Part shown: positions 11,402 to 22,689 of the stretch, piece by piece
Layout: each line of letters opens with the position of its first letter
Position numbering within the stretch: the first letter of the stretch is position 1
The notes under the pieces: model-generated
Databases searched by the model: none
What the model saw: only the letters and a program-made list of their open reading frames with translations
Told to the model about the DNA's origin: nothing
Program-made: the position numbers and the translations under genes
Assembly: GCA_963575745.1 (NCBI GenBank)
Contig: CAUYUJ010020516.1
Coordinates: 373,936 to 437,935, forward strand
Direction: 5' to 3'
From: Prorocentrum cordatum
Taxonomy: Eukaryota > Sar > Dinophyceae > Prorocentrales > Prorocentraceae
Length of the DNA: 64,000 bases

Positions 11402-11561
11402 CTAGGTCGGGCATGTCCCCCTACAGCCGGATTCTGAGCTAAACATGAAACATATTTTAAACATGCACCAAAATAGATAACAAATGCTGAGAAAATTGTC
11501 CCCAGACTATGTTTTAACTATTCTTGCATATCCCTCCTGTAGGGGGACAGGCCCGACGTAA
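11402..11561. mobile_element. Short inverted-repeat element, family A copy 1
   Basis: 160 bp. Ends GTCGGGCATGTCCCCCTACA and, on the other strand, GTCGGGCCTGTCCCCCTACA. AT-rich interior with GTCCCCAGACTAT shared with the other copies. The left end seems to have lost a few bases: GTCTAGGT at the left and GTCCAGTT after the right end match at 6 of 8 positions. Confidence 0.75.
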
Positions 11562-11649
11562 GTCCAGTTATCCGCCGCACCTGGCCGCAAGCCTCCAGAG
11601 GCCACACTCGCCACGGCGTGGTTGCCGTGCACGACGCCCAAGGGGGGAC

Positions 11650-11960
11650 GCAGGGGAGCCCAGAATCGAATCGCTGAGACGGATGTGCCATCGACACGCA
11701 TCGGATCGTCGGAGATCGGCCGACGCGTCGAGAGAAGCCGCATCGGCGGAAGTCGGCAGGCCAGCAGGCCTCCATTGAAAGACTCGGAGCCCAAATCGGA
11801 ATCCGAACCCGAATCGAATCGGGAGCGGAAGCCGTCGGCATCGACTCGGATCGAATCGGAGGTGAACACCTCGGAACCCAGATCGGAATCCAAAATCGAA
11901 TCGAATCGGAATCGGAAGCCATCGACATCGAAGATCGGATCGAATCGGCGGCATCGAAAT
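11650..11960. repeat. TCGGAATCGAA-type degenerate repeat
   Basis: Many short variants of TCGGA(A)TCGAATCGG; right after family A copy 1. Confidence 0.45.
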
Positions 11961-11999
11961 GCGCCCTGAAGCGCGGGACCCCTCACCCGTCCGAAGTGC

Positions 12000-12790
12000 G
12001 TCGCCCTCTCGCGCGCGCCCCCCCCCCCGTGGCAACCGGCCCTGCCGACGGGGGGCCCCGCCTCGTGTCGACCCTCAGCTCCGGCATCAGGTGCTGGCTA
12101 CCCCTCCCCTCTCTCGGCGGCAGGGGGGGGGGCGGGAAGGAGGAGGAGAGCGACGGGCCACGACCACCGCTCCTCGCTCCTCGGCGGGCCTCCCCAGACT
12201 GGCACAGCCCAAGTGGGCACGGGGAGACAAGGGGGCACCACGCCCAGCAGCACCTGCTGTCCAAATCCGACCGCGACGGCGACCGTGTGTCTCGAGTGGA
12301 CACCGGCCTCTGCGACACCAACAGCGATTCCTGTCCGAGACGGGCAGGAACTGCTGTCTGTCAGACTGCGTCCCCATTGCTGCCGTACCCACTGCGACTG
12401 TGCCGACCAGAGCCGCGCGGTGTTCAAGTCGATTGGTTCTGTAGCGCTGCCGGGGACCTCGCGTTGTGATGCTTGCTCGCGTTGTGATTTTGCTCTGGGA
12501 CGGCTTCAGTGCCCTCTCGCTGGCCGAGGCCACATCGCACGCCGTCGACACACTTCGATGCCAGACGCGGCGCCGAAGCACACCGGCACACCGCCGCCTC
12601 CCGGGCGCTGTGGTATCCCGGTATCCCTGGTAGGTCCTCCGCGAGCCCGCTTCTGCTGCCACGCACCGCGCCGCAGCGCCGCGCCGAACGACCATGTGCC
12701 AGAGGCGCAAAAAGAAATCGGGGGGAAGAACGGAAGGGTTTTTTTCGCTCTGCTAGCCCTGAGGCGTGACGGAGGTGACACAACGTTCGC
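12000..12790. other. GC-rich, no gene recognised
   Basis: Contains C-runs and a short GGA stretch near 12140. No family resemblance in any frame. Confidence 0.4.
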
Positions 12791-12794
12791 CTGT

Positions 12795-13080
12795 GCTGCT
12801 GGCAGCCTTTGCTGCTCGTATGCCCTTCGTGACCCCCGTTCGTTCGCGCCCATTGTGGCCCCATGTGCATGCCCGTCGTGGCCCCGCTGTCGCCGTTTGT
12901 GGCCCCCTCACTGCCCTACGTGGCCCAGTTGCTACCCTAAGTGGCCCAATCGTTGCCTTCTGTGGCCACACATTCTCTGCCCTTCGTGGCCCCCGCTCGT
13001 TCGCGCTCTTCGTGGTCCAATACGCATTCCCTTCGTGTCCCCGGTGTCTCCCTTCGTGGCCTACTTCGTGTCCATGTGAC
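12795..13080. repeat. CCTTCGTGGCCCC degenerate tandem repeat
   Basis: About eleven units of 20-30 bp built on CCTTCGTGGCCCC. Confidence 0.55.
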
Positions 13081-13107
13081 CCTGCTGTCGTGCTGTCTCG
13101 CTCTCGC

Positions 13108-13191
13108 TTTCGCTCGTCGTCGTCGTCGTCGCCGTCGCCGTTGTCGCCGTTGTCGCCGTCGCCGTTGCCGTCGCCGTTGCCGTCGCCGTCG

Positions 13192-13228
<37 letters not shown>

Positions 13229-13235
13229 GGTCGGT
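13108..13235. repeat. CGT/CGC trinucleotide run
   Basis: CGTCGTCGTCGCCGTCGCCG and similar throughout; gives false poly-Arg, poly-Asp and poly-Ser frames. Confidence 0.75.
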
Positions 13236-13477
13236 CCTCTGTCCGTCCCTCTTGGGGTCGGGTCGACGGTCCGCGGCCGCCCCGCCGATCAGCGCTGCCG
13301 CTGGCCAGGACGACGGTCCGCGGCCGCCCCGCCGCTTGCCGGGGCCCGGCCTGCAGGGAAGAAAGGTCAATCCCCCAAAGGGTATCGATCGAAGACGAAG
13401 AGGGCGGGTATCGAGGGTATGGGAAATACGCGTTTTTGGACACTCGTGCAGATAAGGGCGAACAGTCCCAACATGAT

Positions 13478-13543
13478 TGTTGCTGTTGTTGTTCTTGTTG
13501 TTGTTGTTGTGTTTGTTGTTGTTGTTGTTGTTGTTGTTGTTGG

Positions 13544-13620
<77 letters not shown>

Positions 13621-13622
13621 GA
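13478..13622. repeat. TTG microsatellite
   Basis: About 47 TTG units with a few changes. Produces a poly-Asn frame on the minus strand, which is not a gene. Confidence 0.9.
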
Positions 13623-13649
13623 TTGTGTTTTGTTGACTCCGAGGACCTC

Positions 13650-14300
13650 ATCGTGCCGTCCCCGCTGCACTTCCCCACGCCCGTGTCCGCATCGTGCGTC
13701 CGTCGTTCCTCCGCCCCCTTTGCCCCCCTCCCCTGCCCACTCTCCCTCATCGGCCATCGATCATGACCCACGTCGGCTCCCCTCCTTCTCTCTCTCTCTC
13801 TCTCACTTCCACTGCCGCACCCCTCCTCGCCTCTCCCCTCCTGCCCCTCCTGGCTACCGCTCCTCGCCTCCTTCCCCCCTCCCTCCCTCCCGCCCCCTCT
13901 CGCCCTTCGACGAGCCCGCACTCTCCGTGCTCCCACGGCCTGCCCGCCTCCGGCAGGACGCCGCACATGCCGCGAGCGAGCTGCCACGCGACGAAGGGGC
14001 CCAAGGGTTGTGGAGCCAGCGGCAGCGGGCAAACAGGACGCACGACCGACCACGACGGGCCACACCACGGGCCGCAGAGACGACCACCTGCGAGGCCGCG
14101 CGTCCGCAGAAGCACGGGACGCGGAAAATGGGCCACGGGGACACGGATGCATCTTGGACTTCGTCTGGTGCTCCTCCTCCTCCTCCTCCTCCTCCCTCCT
14201 CCTCCTCTTCCCCTTCCTCCTCCTCCTCCTCCTCTTCCTCCTCCTCCTCCTCCTCCTCCCTCCTCCCTCCTCCTCCTCCCCGTCCCTCCTCCAAACAAGC
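13650..14300. repeat. Pyrimidine-rich stretch with CT and CCT runs
   Basis: CTCTCT at 13790-13805; CCTCCTCCT at 14165-14285. Confidence 0.5.
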
Positions 14301-14431
14301 CGCTTCCCAACCCCTTGACCACATCCCTTGCGTCGTCCCTTTTCCGCCCTTCCCCCTCCTCTCACCAAACCCCTTCCCACCCCCCCCTTGACATCATCCC
14401 CTCAATCGCCCGCTCTCCGCTCTCCTCCCTT

Positions 14432-14620
14432 CGTGGGCGAAGAGCATATCCGTATCCGCGGCCTCGCCGGCCGGGCCCCGGGACCGCGGCCCTGCGAATA
14501 CGCGGCGTTCTTTCGCGGATGCCCCGCGCGGAACGTATCCGCACGACCGCGTATCTGCGGGATCGCGACCCGGAATCCAGACTGCGAATGCGCAGATACG
14601 GATATGTCCGCCGCTCGTGA
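14432..14620. mobile_element. Repeat family I copy 1
   Basis: CGTGGGCGAAGAGCATATCC then GTATCCGCGGCCTCG, GCCCCGCGCGGAACG and ATATGTCCGCCGCTCGTGA; the ends are imperfect inverted repeats (GTATCC.CGG). Confidence 0.6.
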
Positions 14621-14814
14621 TCCCTCCCCCTCCTTGCCTACGCCCCCCGGGGTCCTCCGCAGCAGCTGCAGCTGCATCTGCCGCCGCCTTGCCAGCAGCT
14701 CCGAGCTACGCACCCCCAGCGCGGCGCCTCCCGAGACAAGCGGCCCCGCTTCTCGCGCGCGAGCGAGAGGTGGATCCACGGAGCAGCTTGAGAGGAAGAG
14801 GATGAGGAGGAGTA

Positions 14815-15020
14815 GGGGGAGGGGGAGGAGGAGGAGGAGGAGGAGGAGGAGGAGGAGGAGGAGGAGGAGGAGGAGGAGGAGGAGGAAGAAGAGGAGGAGG
14901 AGGAGGAGGAGGAGGAGGAGCCACAGGGCAGCCCGAGGCTGGGGGAGGGAGGAGGGAGAAGGGGGAGGAGGTGGAGGAACAGGAGGAGGAGGAGGAGGAG
15001 GAGGAGGAGGAGGAGGAGGA
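14815..15020. repeat. GGA microsatellite
   Basis: Two GGA blocks separated by about 35 bp near 14920-14950. Confidence 0.85.
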
Positions 15021-15039
15021 GGAAACGCACACACAAGAT

Positions 15040-15475
15040 TTGCTCCGGAAGAGATATTTTCAGATTGGTATGCGCTCCCGCCTCGGAATGGATTCGCTCT
15101 GCAATTGATTTAGAACTTGGCGCACATTCCAGGACGCGAGAGTTTACTCCGGAATAGATTTGATTCGCGCTGGAGATGGTGACATCATTCTCACGACTTC
15201 AATTCGGAGTAAAATCGCGGGCCCCAAACCGGGTCGAGCCAAACCTTGCTCGTGATCGTTTTTTCTCTGCAGTAAGCTCACGGGCGCCAGAGCAAATATA
15301 GAGCCAAAATCGCATGTGAATTTGTTCCAGAATAAACTCGCGGGTCCAATAGCGGGTCGTGCCAGTCTTGCCCGTGAACTTACCCCGGAGGGAGTTCGCG
15401 GATGCCAGGGCGGATCGCGCAAGCCTTGCCCATAACTGTACTCCGGAATCAGCTTGCAGGCCCCTCAGCGTGTCA
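15040..15475. repeat. Degenerate tandem repeat of about 65-70 bp
   Basis: TACTCCGGAATA.ATTTG, AATTCGGAGTAAAATCGCGG, TCCAGAATAAACTCGCGGG, CCCCGGAGGGAGTTCGCGG and TACTCCGGAATCAGCTTGC recur with GGGTCG.GCCA..CTTGC blocks between. Confidence 0.5.
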
Positions 15476-15479
15476 CTCT

Positions 15480-16590
15480 CTTCTTTCCCTTCGTCTCTTC
15501 ATTCTCATCGTTTTCACACGTCTAAGAAGTCTTATGGTAGCAAATACAATCTGGTGTCGTATGGAATGGAGGACACCTTGGGCTGATACAGCAAAATAGT
15601 CTTAATATACGAACTACAGTCCTGGATAATGAGACGATAAATATAGGCATACGCTACGCTATGAATCAAGCATGACCTGCAAACTAGTATCATGTGTGAG
15701 ATGGTGTGCACGGGGTAAAACAATACATACGGTACTGGGCTGATTGGAATAAGCGAAACGGAATAATCTAAGATTATGGAGTACGTGGTAATTTGCGATC
15801 GTATCCGATGATCGGTAAATTTTGGGATCGCAAGAGACGCCGCGAAAGACGGTAAGGAAGAACGATTACAATACCAAAGACTTACAGGATACTGGCTGCT
15901 AGAGCTACAGCAAGCGACATATCCTGCAATGCACCCACGAACAGACATCACCAACCACATAGTGGATACGAGCACCCGGACGGAGCCGCCAAGCGACGAA
16001 CGGAAACGAGCCAGAGGCTAGCGTAGCCGCGGAGTGAAAGACGCAAGACCAACTCAGAGGGGCGAAGGGGGAAACCCAGAGGGAGGAGACGGCAGACTGA
16101 AAGCCTCTAATTGAGAGACAAGCTTGGGCAAGCTGCTGAGCGTGCAAGCGAAGATAGGTCAGCAAAACAGCTGAAGCCACAAACAACGCAAGGACAAGTG
16201 CGCGGAACGAACAACTCGAAACCTCCTCACCTGATTACGAACACAATCAAACAAACGCAGACAACGCTAACTGTGCAGCAAGATGAATGCTGGTTACTGG
16301 GCGGGAGCCCGACTGAGGGGGGGAGGCAAATGGGGGCGACACGCAAAATGTGAACTAAGATAGACTACGGCGATGCCAAGAATCTGCCGCAAAGGCGATG
16401 GTAGCTGCGAGATATGCACAGGCCTGTGAAGAGTGCAAAGGCCAGGGCAGGTAGGACAGAATCAAGCGGCCTTGTTTGTGGGTCTCTAGGTGTTTGAGAT
16501 TGTTCTCCCCCCCACACACAAATTTCCCCTCAGGGCCCCCGAACTGGAAATTCGACACCCCCTGGCCCGGCTCGAACGCGTCATGGGGGG
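15480..16590. other. More AT-rich, unique stretch without recognised gene
   Basis: Base composition is clearly less GC-rich than the neighbours. A 147-codon minus frame (15975-15532) is Ser/Ile/Tyr-rich and not recognised. Confidence 0.4.
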
Positions 16591-16599
16591 GGATAAAGA

Positions 16600-17030
16600 T
16601 CCCCGAAACGGGCCCAGAGGGCCCCAGGGGACCCAAGACGGCCCAAGGAGGCCCCGAGTCGCCGAAAGATCGCTCCAAGACGCCCAAGATGGCCTTCAGA
16701 CAGCCCGCGATGCCTCGAAAACGCCCCAAGAGGCCTCCAAGAGGCCTCCAAAGAGGGCCCCACCAGGCACAATGTATTGGTCGTCCTTTGGTTTTTGACG
16801 GATTCTGACGTTCTTGTCTTTTCGATTCCCCGACGCTCCAAGACGGCCCAAGGAGCCTCGACGATGGCCCCACAGCAACTCAAGAGGCCATCAAGAGGGC
16901 CCCCCAAACGGCCCACGAGGGCCCCAAGATGGCCCAAACAGCCTCCAAGGCCAGGACGGCTCCAAGAGGCAGCCCAGGCAGGGGGGCCCAAAAGGACATG
17001 TCGAGCACCCGGCTTCGAGAGGGTTCCAAG
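16600..17030. repeat. Family J copy
   Basis: CCAAGA.GGCCC repeats around the core GGTTTTTGACGGATTCTGAC then GTTCTTGTCTTTTCGATTCC; ends AAAAGGACATGTCGAGCACC. Confidence 0.6.
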
Positions 17031-17074
17031 AGGCGGCGACTCCTCTCTTCCGAAATGCGCATGGCCGCCGCATT

Positions 17075-17475
17075 ATAGCAGGCATAGCTGCTTGGCGCTC
17101 CAAGGAGAAGCCGCCAGGGATGGGGACACTTGCCCGTTGGCAGCCAAATTGTGTGGATGTCTCGAGCGAGGCCATCGTTTTGCACCCGCGACTTCTCCCT
17201 TTCAAAAAGCTTCATGATCTACACGACAGCGCTGGCATAGCATGTGAGCACCACGAGGAGGGAGCCGCCAGGCATGGGAACACCTGCCCGCTGGCGGCCA
17301 GATCGTGCGGATGTCTTGCGCGAGGCGCTCCTTTTGCCCCGGCGGCGCCTTCCCTGTTAGAGCCCCATGACCGCCTCGATGCAGCAGGCGTGACACGCGG
17401 GCCCCCCCAAGCAGGAAGCCGCCAGGGAGCGGGACACTTGCCCGTTCGCGCGTTCGCGGCCAGACGGTGGGCACG
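17075..17475. repeat. 154-bp tandem repeat, about 2.6 units
   Basis: CCGCCAGG..TGGGA(C)AC.TGCCCG starts at 17111, 17265 and 17419, spacing 154 bp. Each has GGCAGCCAAATTGTGTGGAT-like sequence next. Confidence 0.7.
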
Positions 17476-17479
17476 TCTT

Positions 17480-18285
17480 CTGGCGAGGGAGAGGGGGGGG
17501 GGAAGGGGCTGGGAGCAGGGGAGGTGAAGAGCGGAGGGGGGGCGAAGGGGATAGGAAGTGGCGGGGGAGGCGAGGGGGCGGCAAGCGGGGAGGAGGAGGG
17601 GCGGGGAGGACGAGGACGTGGAGCCCACGGGAGGGCGGGGCAGGAAGCGAGCGGGCGAGGGCAGGAGTGATGGGGGGCGCACGAGGACACACTGAGTGGC
17701 ACTGCGCGTCCACCTCGGAAGCACACGTCAGACCCGAGCCCGTAGTGCCACCATCCTGTAGCATGCTGCTTCCCGAGCGGCCTGGCCAGAAAGCGCCCGC
17801 CACGGAGCCTAACCTACAAGATTCCTTGGCGCGCGCGTCGCCGCTTGGGGGGCAGGAGAGCGACGCACAGTATCAGCATGCTGAGGTGACGACGGCACGA
17901 CGAGTGGAGGATGAAAGGAAGAGGGGCCCGGCCGAGATCCACCCAGAACAGGTCCCTGCAGCCTATAGACCCCTCCTCGGGCCACCCCTTCCGAGCCTCG
18001 GCCAGCGCTGGCGACGCGCCGACCTCCGGGAAAAAAGCGCCACACTCAGAAAGCCTGCGGACTGGCGACGACCCAGCGATCCACAAGGCCGCGACGAGAT
18101 GCAACGACAGGGGCACCAGCTCAGGTGGGGAACATCGGCAGCGTTGCCCCTGGCGTTCGGGCCGTAACTGCGATCCGGGCATCCCCTTCACGCTCTCGGC
18201 GAGGCGTGGCCGCTGGACGGCACCCCGAAGCTGGAAGACCGCCCAGAACCGAGCGATGCCAAGGACGTGTGTCTCGCCCACGGGC
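17480..18285. other. Purine-rich run, then no gene recognised
   Basis: 17480-17690 is GGGGAGG-rich; 17700-18285 has mixed GC-rich sequence. Confidence 0.4.
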
Positions 18286-18289
18286 GAGG

Positions 18290-18462
18290 GAAGGAGGAGG
18301 GGCCAGGCTGGAGAGTGCCGCTCCACGTCTCTCCAATGCGGAGAAGGAGGAGGGGGAAGGGGAAGAAGAGGAGGAGGGGGATGAGGAGGAGGAGGAGGAG
18401 GAGGAGGAGGCGGAGGAGGAGGGGCCAGGCTGGAGAGTGCCGCTCCACGTCTCTCCAATGCC
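18290..18462. repeat. 47-bp direct repeat around a GGA run
   Basis: GGAGGGGCCAGGCTGGAGAG then TGCCGCTCCACGTCTCTCCA occurs at both sides of a GGA/GAG stretch. Confidence 0.65.
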
Positions 18463-18689
18463 CGCCGGCCCGCGGGCGCCGCTGCCCGCTGGCCCCCAGC
18501 GGTGGCTGGGCACGCCGCCACTGCGCTCCTCCGCGGGGCCGCCCCGCAGGCCCTCGGGGCCGCTCCGCCTCCTCCGCTCGGCCGCCGAGGGGCAACGTCA
18601 GGGGGGCACCGTGCTCAGCGGGGGGGCACGCCGAGCTGGAGTTGGCGATGCACCGCCGACAGCTCGGCGCCAGGGCCTGAATCTATCTA

Positions 18690-18838
18690 CATAATTATAT
18701 ATATATATGTATATACATATACATGTATAAATATGTATATGTATATATACTGTATATGTATATATATACATATGTTTACAAGTTTAATACATATGTAGTG
18801 AGAGAGAGGGCAAGAGAGAGAGAGAGAAAGAGAGAAAG

Positions 18839-18889
<51 letters not shown>

Positions 18890-18895
18890 AACAAA
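18690..18895. repeat. TATA, GAGA and CAA microsatellites
   Basis: AT-rich TATATACA runs 18690-18780, GAGAGA 18800-18840, CAA units 18841-18889. Confidence 0.8.
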
Positions 18896-19254
18896 ACTCC
18901 GCGAGCTCCTGGCGGGTGTGGGCCGTCGGGCCGCTGTCAACGGCGAACGGGCGATGGGGGGCCGATGCGTCCCCGCGTTGGGTGTTGCCAGAAGCGCCCC
19001 CTGGCCCAAGAACCCACCAGCATCTCCAAGGGGGCCCCCCACGGCCTCCAGAGCATCCCGCATGATGCACAGAGGGCCTCGAGGGCTTCAAGATTGAGCG
19101 GATAGCAGCGGGCATCTTGGGCCAGGGGCCCCTGCCGCAACCCCCGAACCTCGAAACCTGACGTTGCCCCTGATCTCTCTGCCACTGCGCTGGTGCGTCA
19201 CGCGGCCTTCTGCCGCTTGGCGGGCGGCCCCTTCAGTAGAGGCCTCCTTGACGG

Positions 19255-19435
19255 GGTCGGAGTGAATGGGGTCGAAGTATCACGCCGCAACGCCGGGGCA
19301 TCGGCGATGCATCGGCGATGCACCGCGATGTTGGCGATGCTTTGGCGCCGTGGGCGTGGCGAAAGTCGAGCTCCGCATCGAGCCGCATCGCCGATGCACT
19401 GGCGGTGCGGCGCGATGCTCCGACCCCATCTGCTC
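19255..19435. repeat. CGATGCA-type short repeat
   Basis: GGCGATGCATCGGCGATGCA and variants, also seen at 35490-35560. Confidence 0.5.
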
Positions 19436-19447
19436 GGACCCCATCTG

Positions 19448-19661
19448 GGAGGCCTAGACTTGGAGGCCTGGAAATGGTCACCAGCACCCGCAGAGGGGGT
19501 GGCCTCCACCCTGGGGAAATGATCCTGCATTTTGGTGTTGGTGGTAATCTGTCGGCCACCTGGGAGACCCGAATATCACCACCATCACCGAGGTCGGGAT
19601 CATCTCCCCTCAGTGTATGCACACCGCCGATACTGGTGTTGGTGCCAACCTCTAGGCCTCC
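19448..19661. mobile_element. Long imperfect hairpin element
   Basis: GGAGGCCTAGA at the left and TCTAGGCCTCC at the right, then CTGGGGAAATGATCCTGC...GGTGTTGGTGGTAAT matched by the inverse of ATATCACCACCATCACC...GGGATCATCTCCCCTCAG. Confidence 0.6.
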
Positions 19662-19669
19662 GATAAGAC

Positions 19670-20550
19670 CCTTGCAGGAGGGCGCCGGCCCCGCACCCCA
19701 ACTCCCAGAGACCCGACGTTGTGATTTTTTCAATGCGCAATGCGCGGTCCCCCGGAAGTCTTGACAAATTCCCCAGAACCGGTTCTCCATCCTGAGGCCG
19801 GGCGAGGGACCCCAGGGGCCGAAACCAGCGGCTAGCGAAGAACCTCCGTCTCGATTTTGTTCGATGCCCTAGCGCTCTGTCGGGCGTTGGCAGAACTGGA
19901 TTTCGTGGGGCCTGGTTTGGTGATGTGTACCGGGGGACGCCCCCCCACCCCGTTCCACAAAGCGGAACTGCCGCCACACGAAAAAGCACAAGCCTCGGCA
20001 GACCTGGTCCAGTGACTCTGGCCAATTTGGGGGCTCCAGGCCCCACTGCTAATCGGGTCCCCTTACCTGGGGTCCTGGCTATACCCTGGCTCTCTGGGAT
20101 CTTCGGGAGCGGCCAAGAAGGGGGGGTGTCCAAGAGGGGGGGGTGCAAATCATGGGCTGCGGCATGTGCGCGGCCCAGCGGGGGGGCCAGGGACGTCACG
20201 AAATGAGAAGAGGGGCAGGCGCGAGCGCCGCCCAGCGCCGAGGACGCCGCCCGGGTTCTGCCGCCGGGGGCGACCCGGTGGCCCCGGGGGCGCCTCGCGG
20301 TGGCCACGGGAGCCGCTCCTCCGCAGAGCGGCGAGGCCAAGAATCAAGGGGCCCAAGGACACACAAATAAATACACACAAATAAAATGATGCCCCATATT
20401 TTCTCATATTTTCTGGGTTTCTGTCTTCCCCCCCACTGCCCATATTTTCCAATATTTTCTGGGGGATCGACGATTAATTGTGTCTGTGTGTTTTTTCCCC
20501 TCCTGTCTTCCCATGCGGGGTCCGACCCCGCCCCCAGGGTTGGCATTTCA
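19670..20550. other. No gene recognised
   Basis: Contains CCAAGAGGGGGGGGTGC (20120-20155), a motif echoed at 42030 and 58660, and a TTTTCTCATATTTTCTGGG duplication at 20398-20465. Confidence 0.4.
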
Positions 20551-20558
20551 TCCTAGGT

Positions 20559-20718
20559 TGAAGTCGGGCCTGTCCCCCTACAGGAGGATTCTGGACGAAA
20601 AATAAAACGGACTCACTCAGTACTCAAGAGATGCCCGAAAATATTTAAAAAATAGTCCCCAGACCATTCTTTGACTATTTTTGAAAACTTCCCCTGTAGA
20701 GGGGAAGGCCCGACTTAA
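20559..20718. mobile_element. Family A copy 2 with 8-bp target duplication
   Basis: 160 bp. Termini TGAAGTCGGGC and, inverted, TTAAGTCGGGC. Flanked by TCCTAGGT and TCCCAGGT (7 of 8). Interior GTCCCCAGACCATTC as in other copies. Confidence 0.85.
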
Positions 20719-20796
20719 TCCCAGGTAGTTTTCTGACGGCTCTGGGCCCGACGATGGCCCCAAGAGCCGAAAGCAGCCAAACCTCCCGTCGTGCCT

Positions 20797-20930
20797 CTGG
20801 CCATCGCTCGGACGTCCATTCCCTGTTTTTTTTCCGGTTTCGTGCGTGTTTTTTTTCGCCAAATGATCAAGGATGCTCCTCGATGGTCCTCGCCGAAGGA
20901 AAAATGCACACGGCCGAGCGATGCCAAGGC
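20797..20930. mobile_element. Inverted-repeat element, family G copy 1
   Basis: TGGCCATCGCTCGGACGTCC at the left; CGGCCGAGCGATGCCAAGG inverted at the right. Inside, CTCCTCGATGGTCCTCGCCG is shared with copy 3. Confidence 0.65.
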
Positions 20931-20939
20931 CTTTTTAAC

Positions 20940-21890
20940 GACTCGTGCATGTCCCTTGGTACGGGAATCCCTTCGAGCTGGCGGGCCCGGAGGATGCATC
21001 GGCGCCGCGGCCGCTCCACGGCGCTCCGGCATCACGTGCTGGGAGCGCTCCGGCAGGGCTGAACCTACACGGTGTTTTTCGTCTTCGTGTTGTTTCCGTG
21101 TTCCCTCGTTTCGTCTTCAGTCCGCCTTTCCCGCAAGACGAACTCGAAACGCAAACGGCCCACGAAATCGCCAAAAATACCGTTTAGATCCAGCCCTGCG
21201 CTCCGGAACGCTCTGGAACAATCCATGCTCATCCTCTATAGCCTGCAGGCATGCCTGGCATGCGCACCGGTGCTGCCGGGGCCGACGCTTGGCCCCGGGC
21301 CGGTACGTACGCACTCGCGGCCTGGCCCGGGATGCCATCGGGAGGGCTCGTTTGTGTCACACGCACCTGTGGTGTCCGACAGGGCAACCACGGGGCCCCA
21401 CATGACAAGGCGACAACAGCGACATGCTGACGGATCCAACTCCGAACGCGAGAGACCACTTGGATTGCCAGTACAGCCATGCCTTACGTGTGGATGCATC
21501 CCTTCAGTGACAGGATATCCAACTCCAACTTTTCTCTGTGTCACACGCACCAACACAACCGTCTTCGTGGATATCTGGTCGTTATCTAAACGTGTCGTCT
21601 CGCTCGGGGCACCTGGGCGTTCGTCAACGGGGGGGGGGGACAGGGGGCCGCAGGTGCAGTCCAGGGGCCCTTCAGGGCCACCTTCCAGCAGTCATCGACC
21701 ACCCTCACCACCCTGGTTTACTGCCCCCCCCCGCTCATCAGCTTTGGGCGTCCGACATGTGTACGGGGAAAGTGGGTATATACGACGCCTAGTCGCAAAT
21801 GCTGCCCAAGAGATGTCCAGCGGCCACTGCTGGGCAGGCGGCCTTCTGCCTCAAATGGACACCGTGCACGGCAACCCCGAAAGCGAATCC
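20940..21890. other. No gene recognised
   Basis: Long plus frames reflect GC content; no conserved motif seen. Confidence 0.4.
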
Positions 21891-21895
21891 TGCAT

Positions 21896-22020
21896 GATGG
21901 GCAACTTCTCCACCACCGCTACCAGACGTGGAACGGGGGAGAAGTCACGACGAAGAGGTCCTCCTCGCCCTCGTCCTCGCCCTCGTTCTCGTTCTCGTGG
22001 CGGTGGAACATGGGCCCATC
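21896..22020. mobile_element. Family B copy 2, pyrimidine core
   Basis: Left end GATGGGCAACTTCTCCACCA then CCGCTACCA; right end CGTGGCGGTGGAACATGGGC then CCATC. The core is CCTCGTCCTCG-type, i.e. the opposite strand bias to copies 1 and 3. Confidence 0.6.
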
Positions 22021-22282
22021 TCTGTACCCATGCTTCCCGAACCCATGTCGATCGTCCCGAGGGGCACGTGCGCCGATCCCGGGCCCCCCGGGGCCGGCCC
22101 AGCCTGGCATCGCGGGGCACGCCCGTGGCAAAGATGGCAAAAAGGCGGCGCCCCCCCGAGCCTCGCCCGCGAAGGCCAGGCCGAGGCCGTCCGGAAAGTG
22201 CACCCCGTCCCAGCCGTGCCGCATGAAGGAGCGGACGTCCGGGGCCCTCTAAACCAGGAGAGCGAACGAGGACACAGACAGA

Positions 22283-22428
22283 AAACCTCGGCGATCCGCG
22301 CGGACTTCTGGGATCGGCGCTGGACTCCCCCTCCCTGGCGCGCGAAGCGCGCCAGGGGCGGCGCTGGAGGCGCCGCAAGGGGCCCCCCGCGCCGATCCGA
22401 GAAGCCCGCGCGGACCTCCGAGTTTTTA
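22283..22428. mobile_element. Hairpin element, family E copy 1
   Basis: ACCTCGGCGATCCGCGCGGA then CTTCTGGGATCGGCGCTG at the left is inverted at the right (CGCCGATCCGAGAAG then CCCGCGCGGACCTCCGAG). The centre has GGCGCGCGAAGCGCGCC, itself a palindrome. Confidence 0.7.
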
Positions 22429-22430
22429 TG

Positions 22431-22545
22431 TCTACAGTGGAGGCTCGGCCACAAGAAACCTTCCACAAGAAACGCAACCCTGAGACCACAGGACTTCCAC
22501 AGCGAATCCATTGAAATCCGAGGAACCTGGGGCACCCTGGTAAAA
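22431..22545. mobile_element. Family C copy 2, right part missing
   Basis: ACAGTGGAGGCTCGGCCACA then AGAAACC, CAACCCTGAGACC and GGCACCCTGG match copy 1; the GGGAACGTCAC part is absent. Confidence 0.6.
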
Positions 22546-22689
22546 CCTCCACCGTATGCCATTCTTCGCTCCCCTATCAACAGGGGCTTCCGGATCCACC
22601 AAGACCTCGGCGCACCCGAAGAAACACAACAACCGTGGGTCGACGCTGTGACCCCATCCCGGGAAAAACCCAAAGGTACCGACACCGCT

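Noticed and set aside
13367-14391. Frames of about 300 codons with poly-Asn or poly-Leu
   Set aside because: Read from the TTG and CCT runs; low complexity in every frame.
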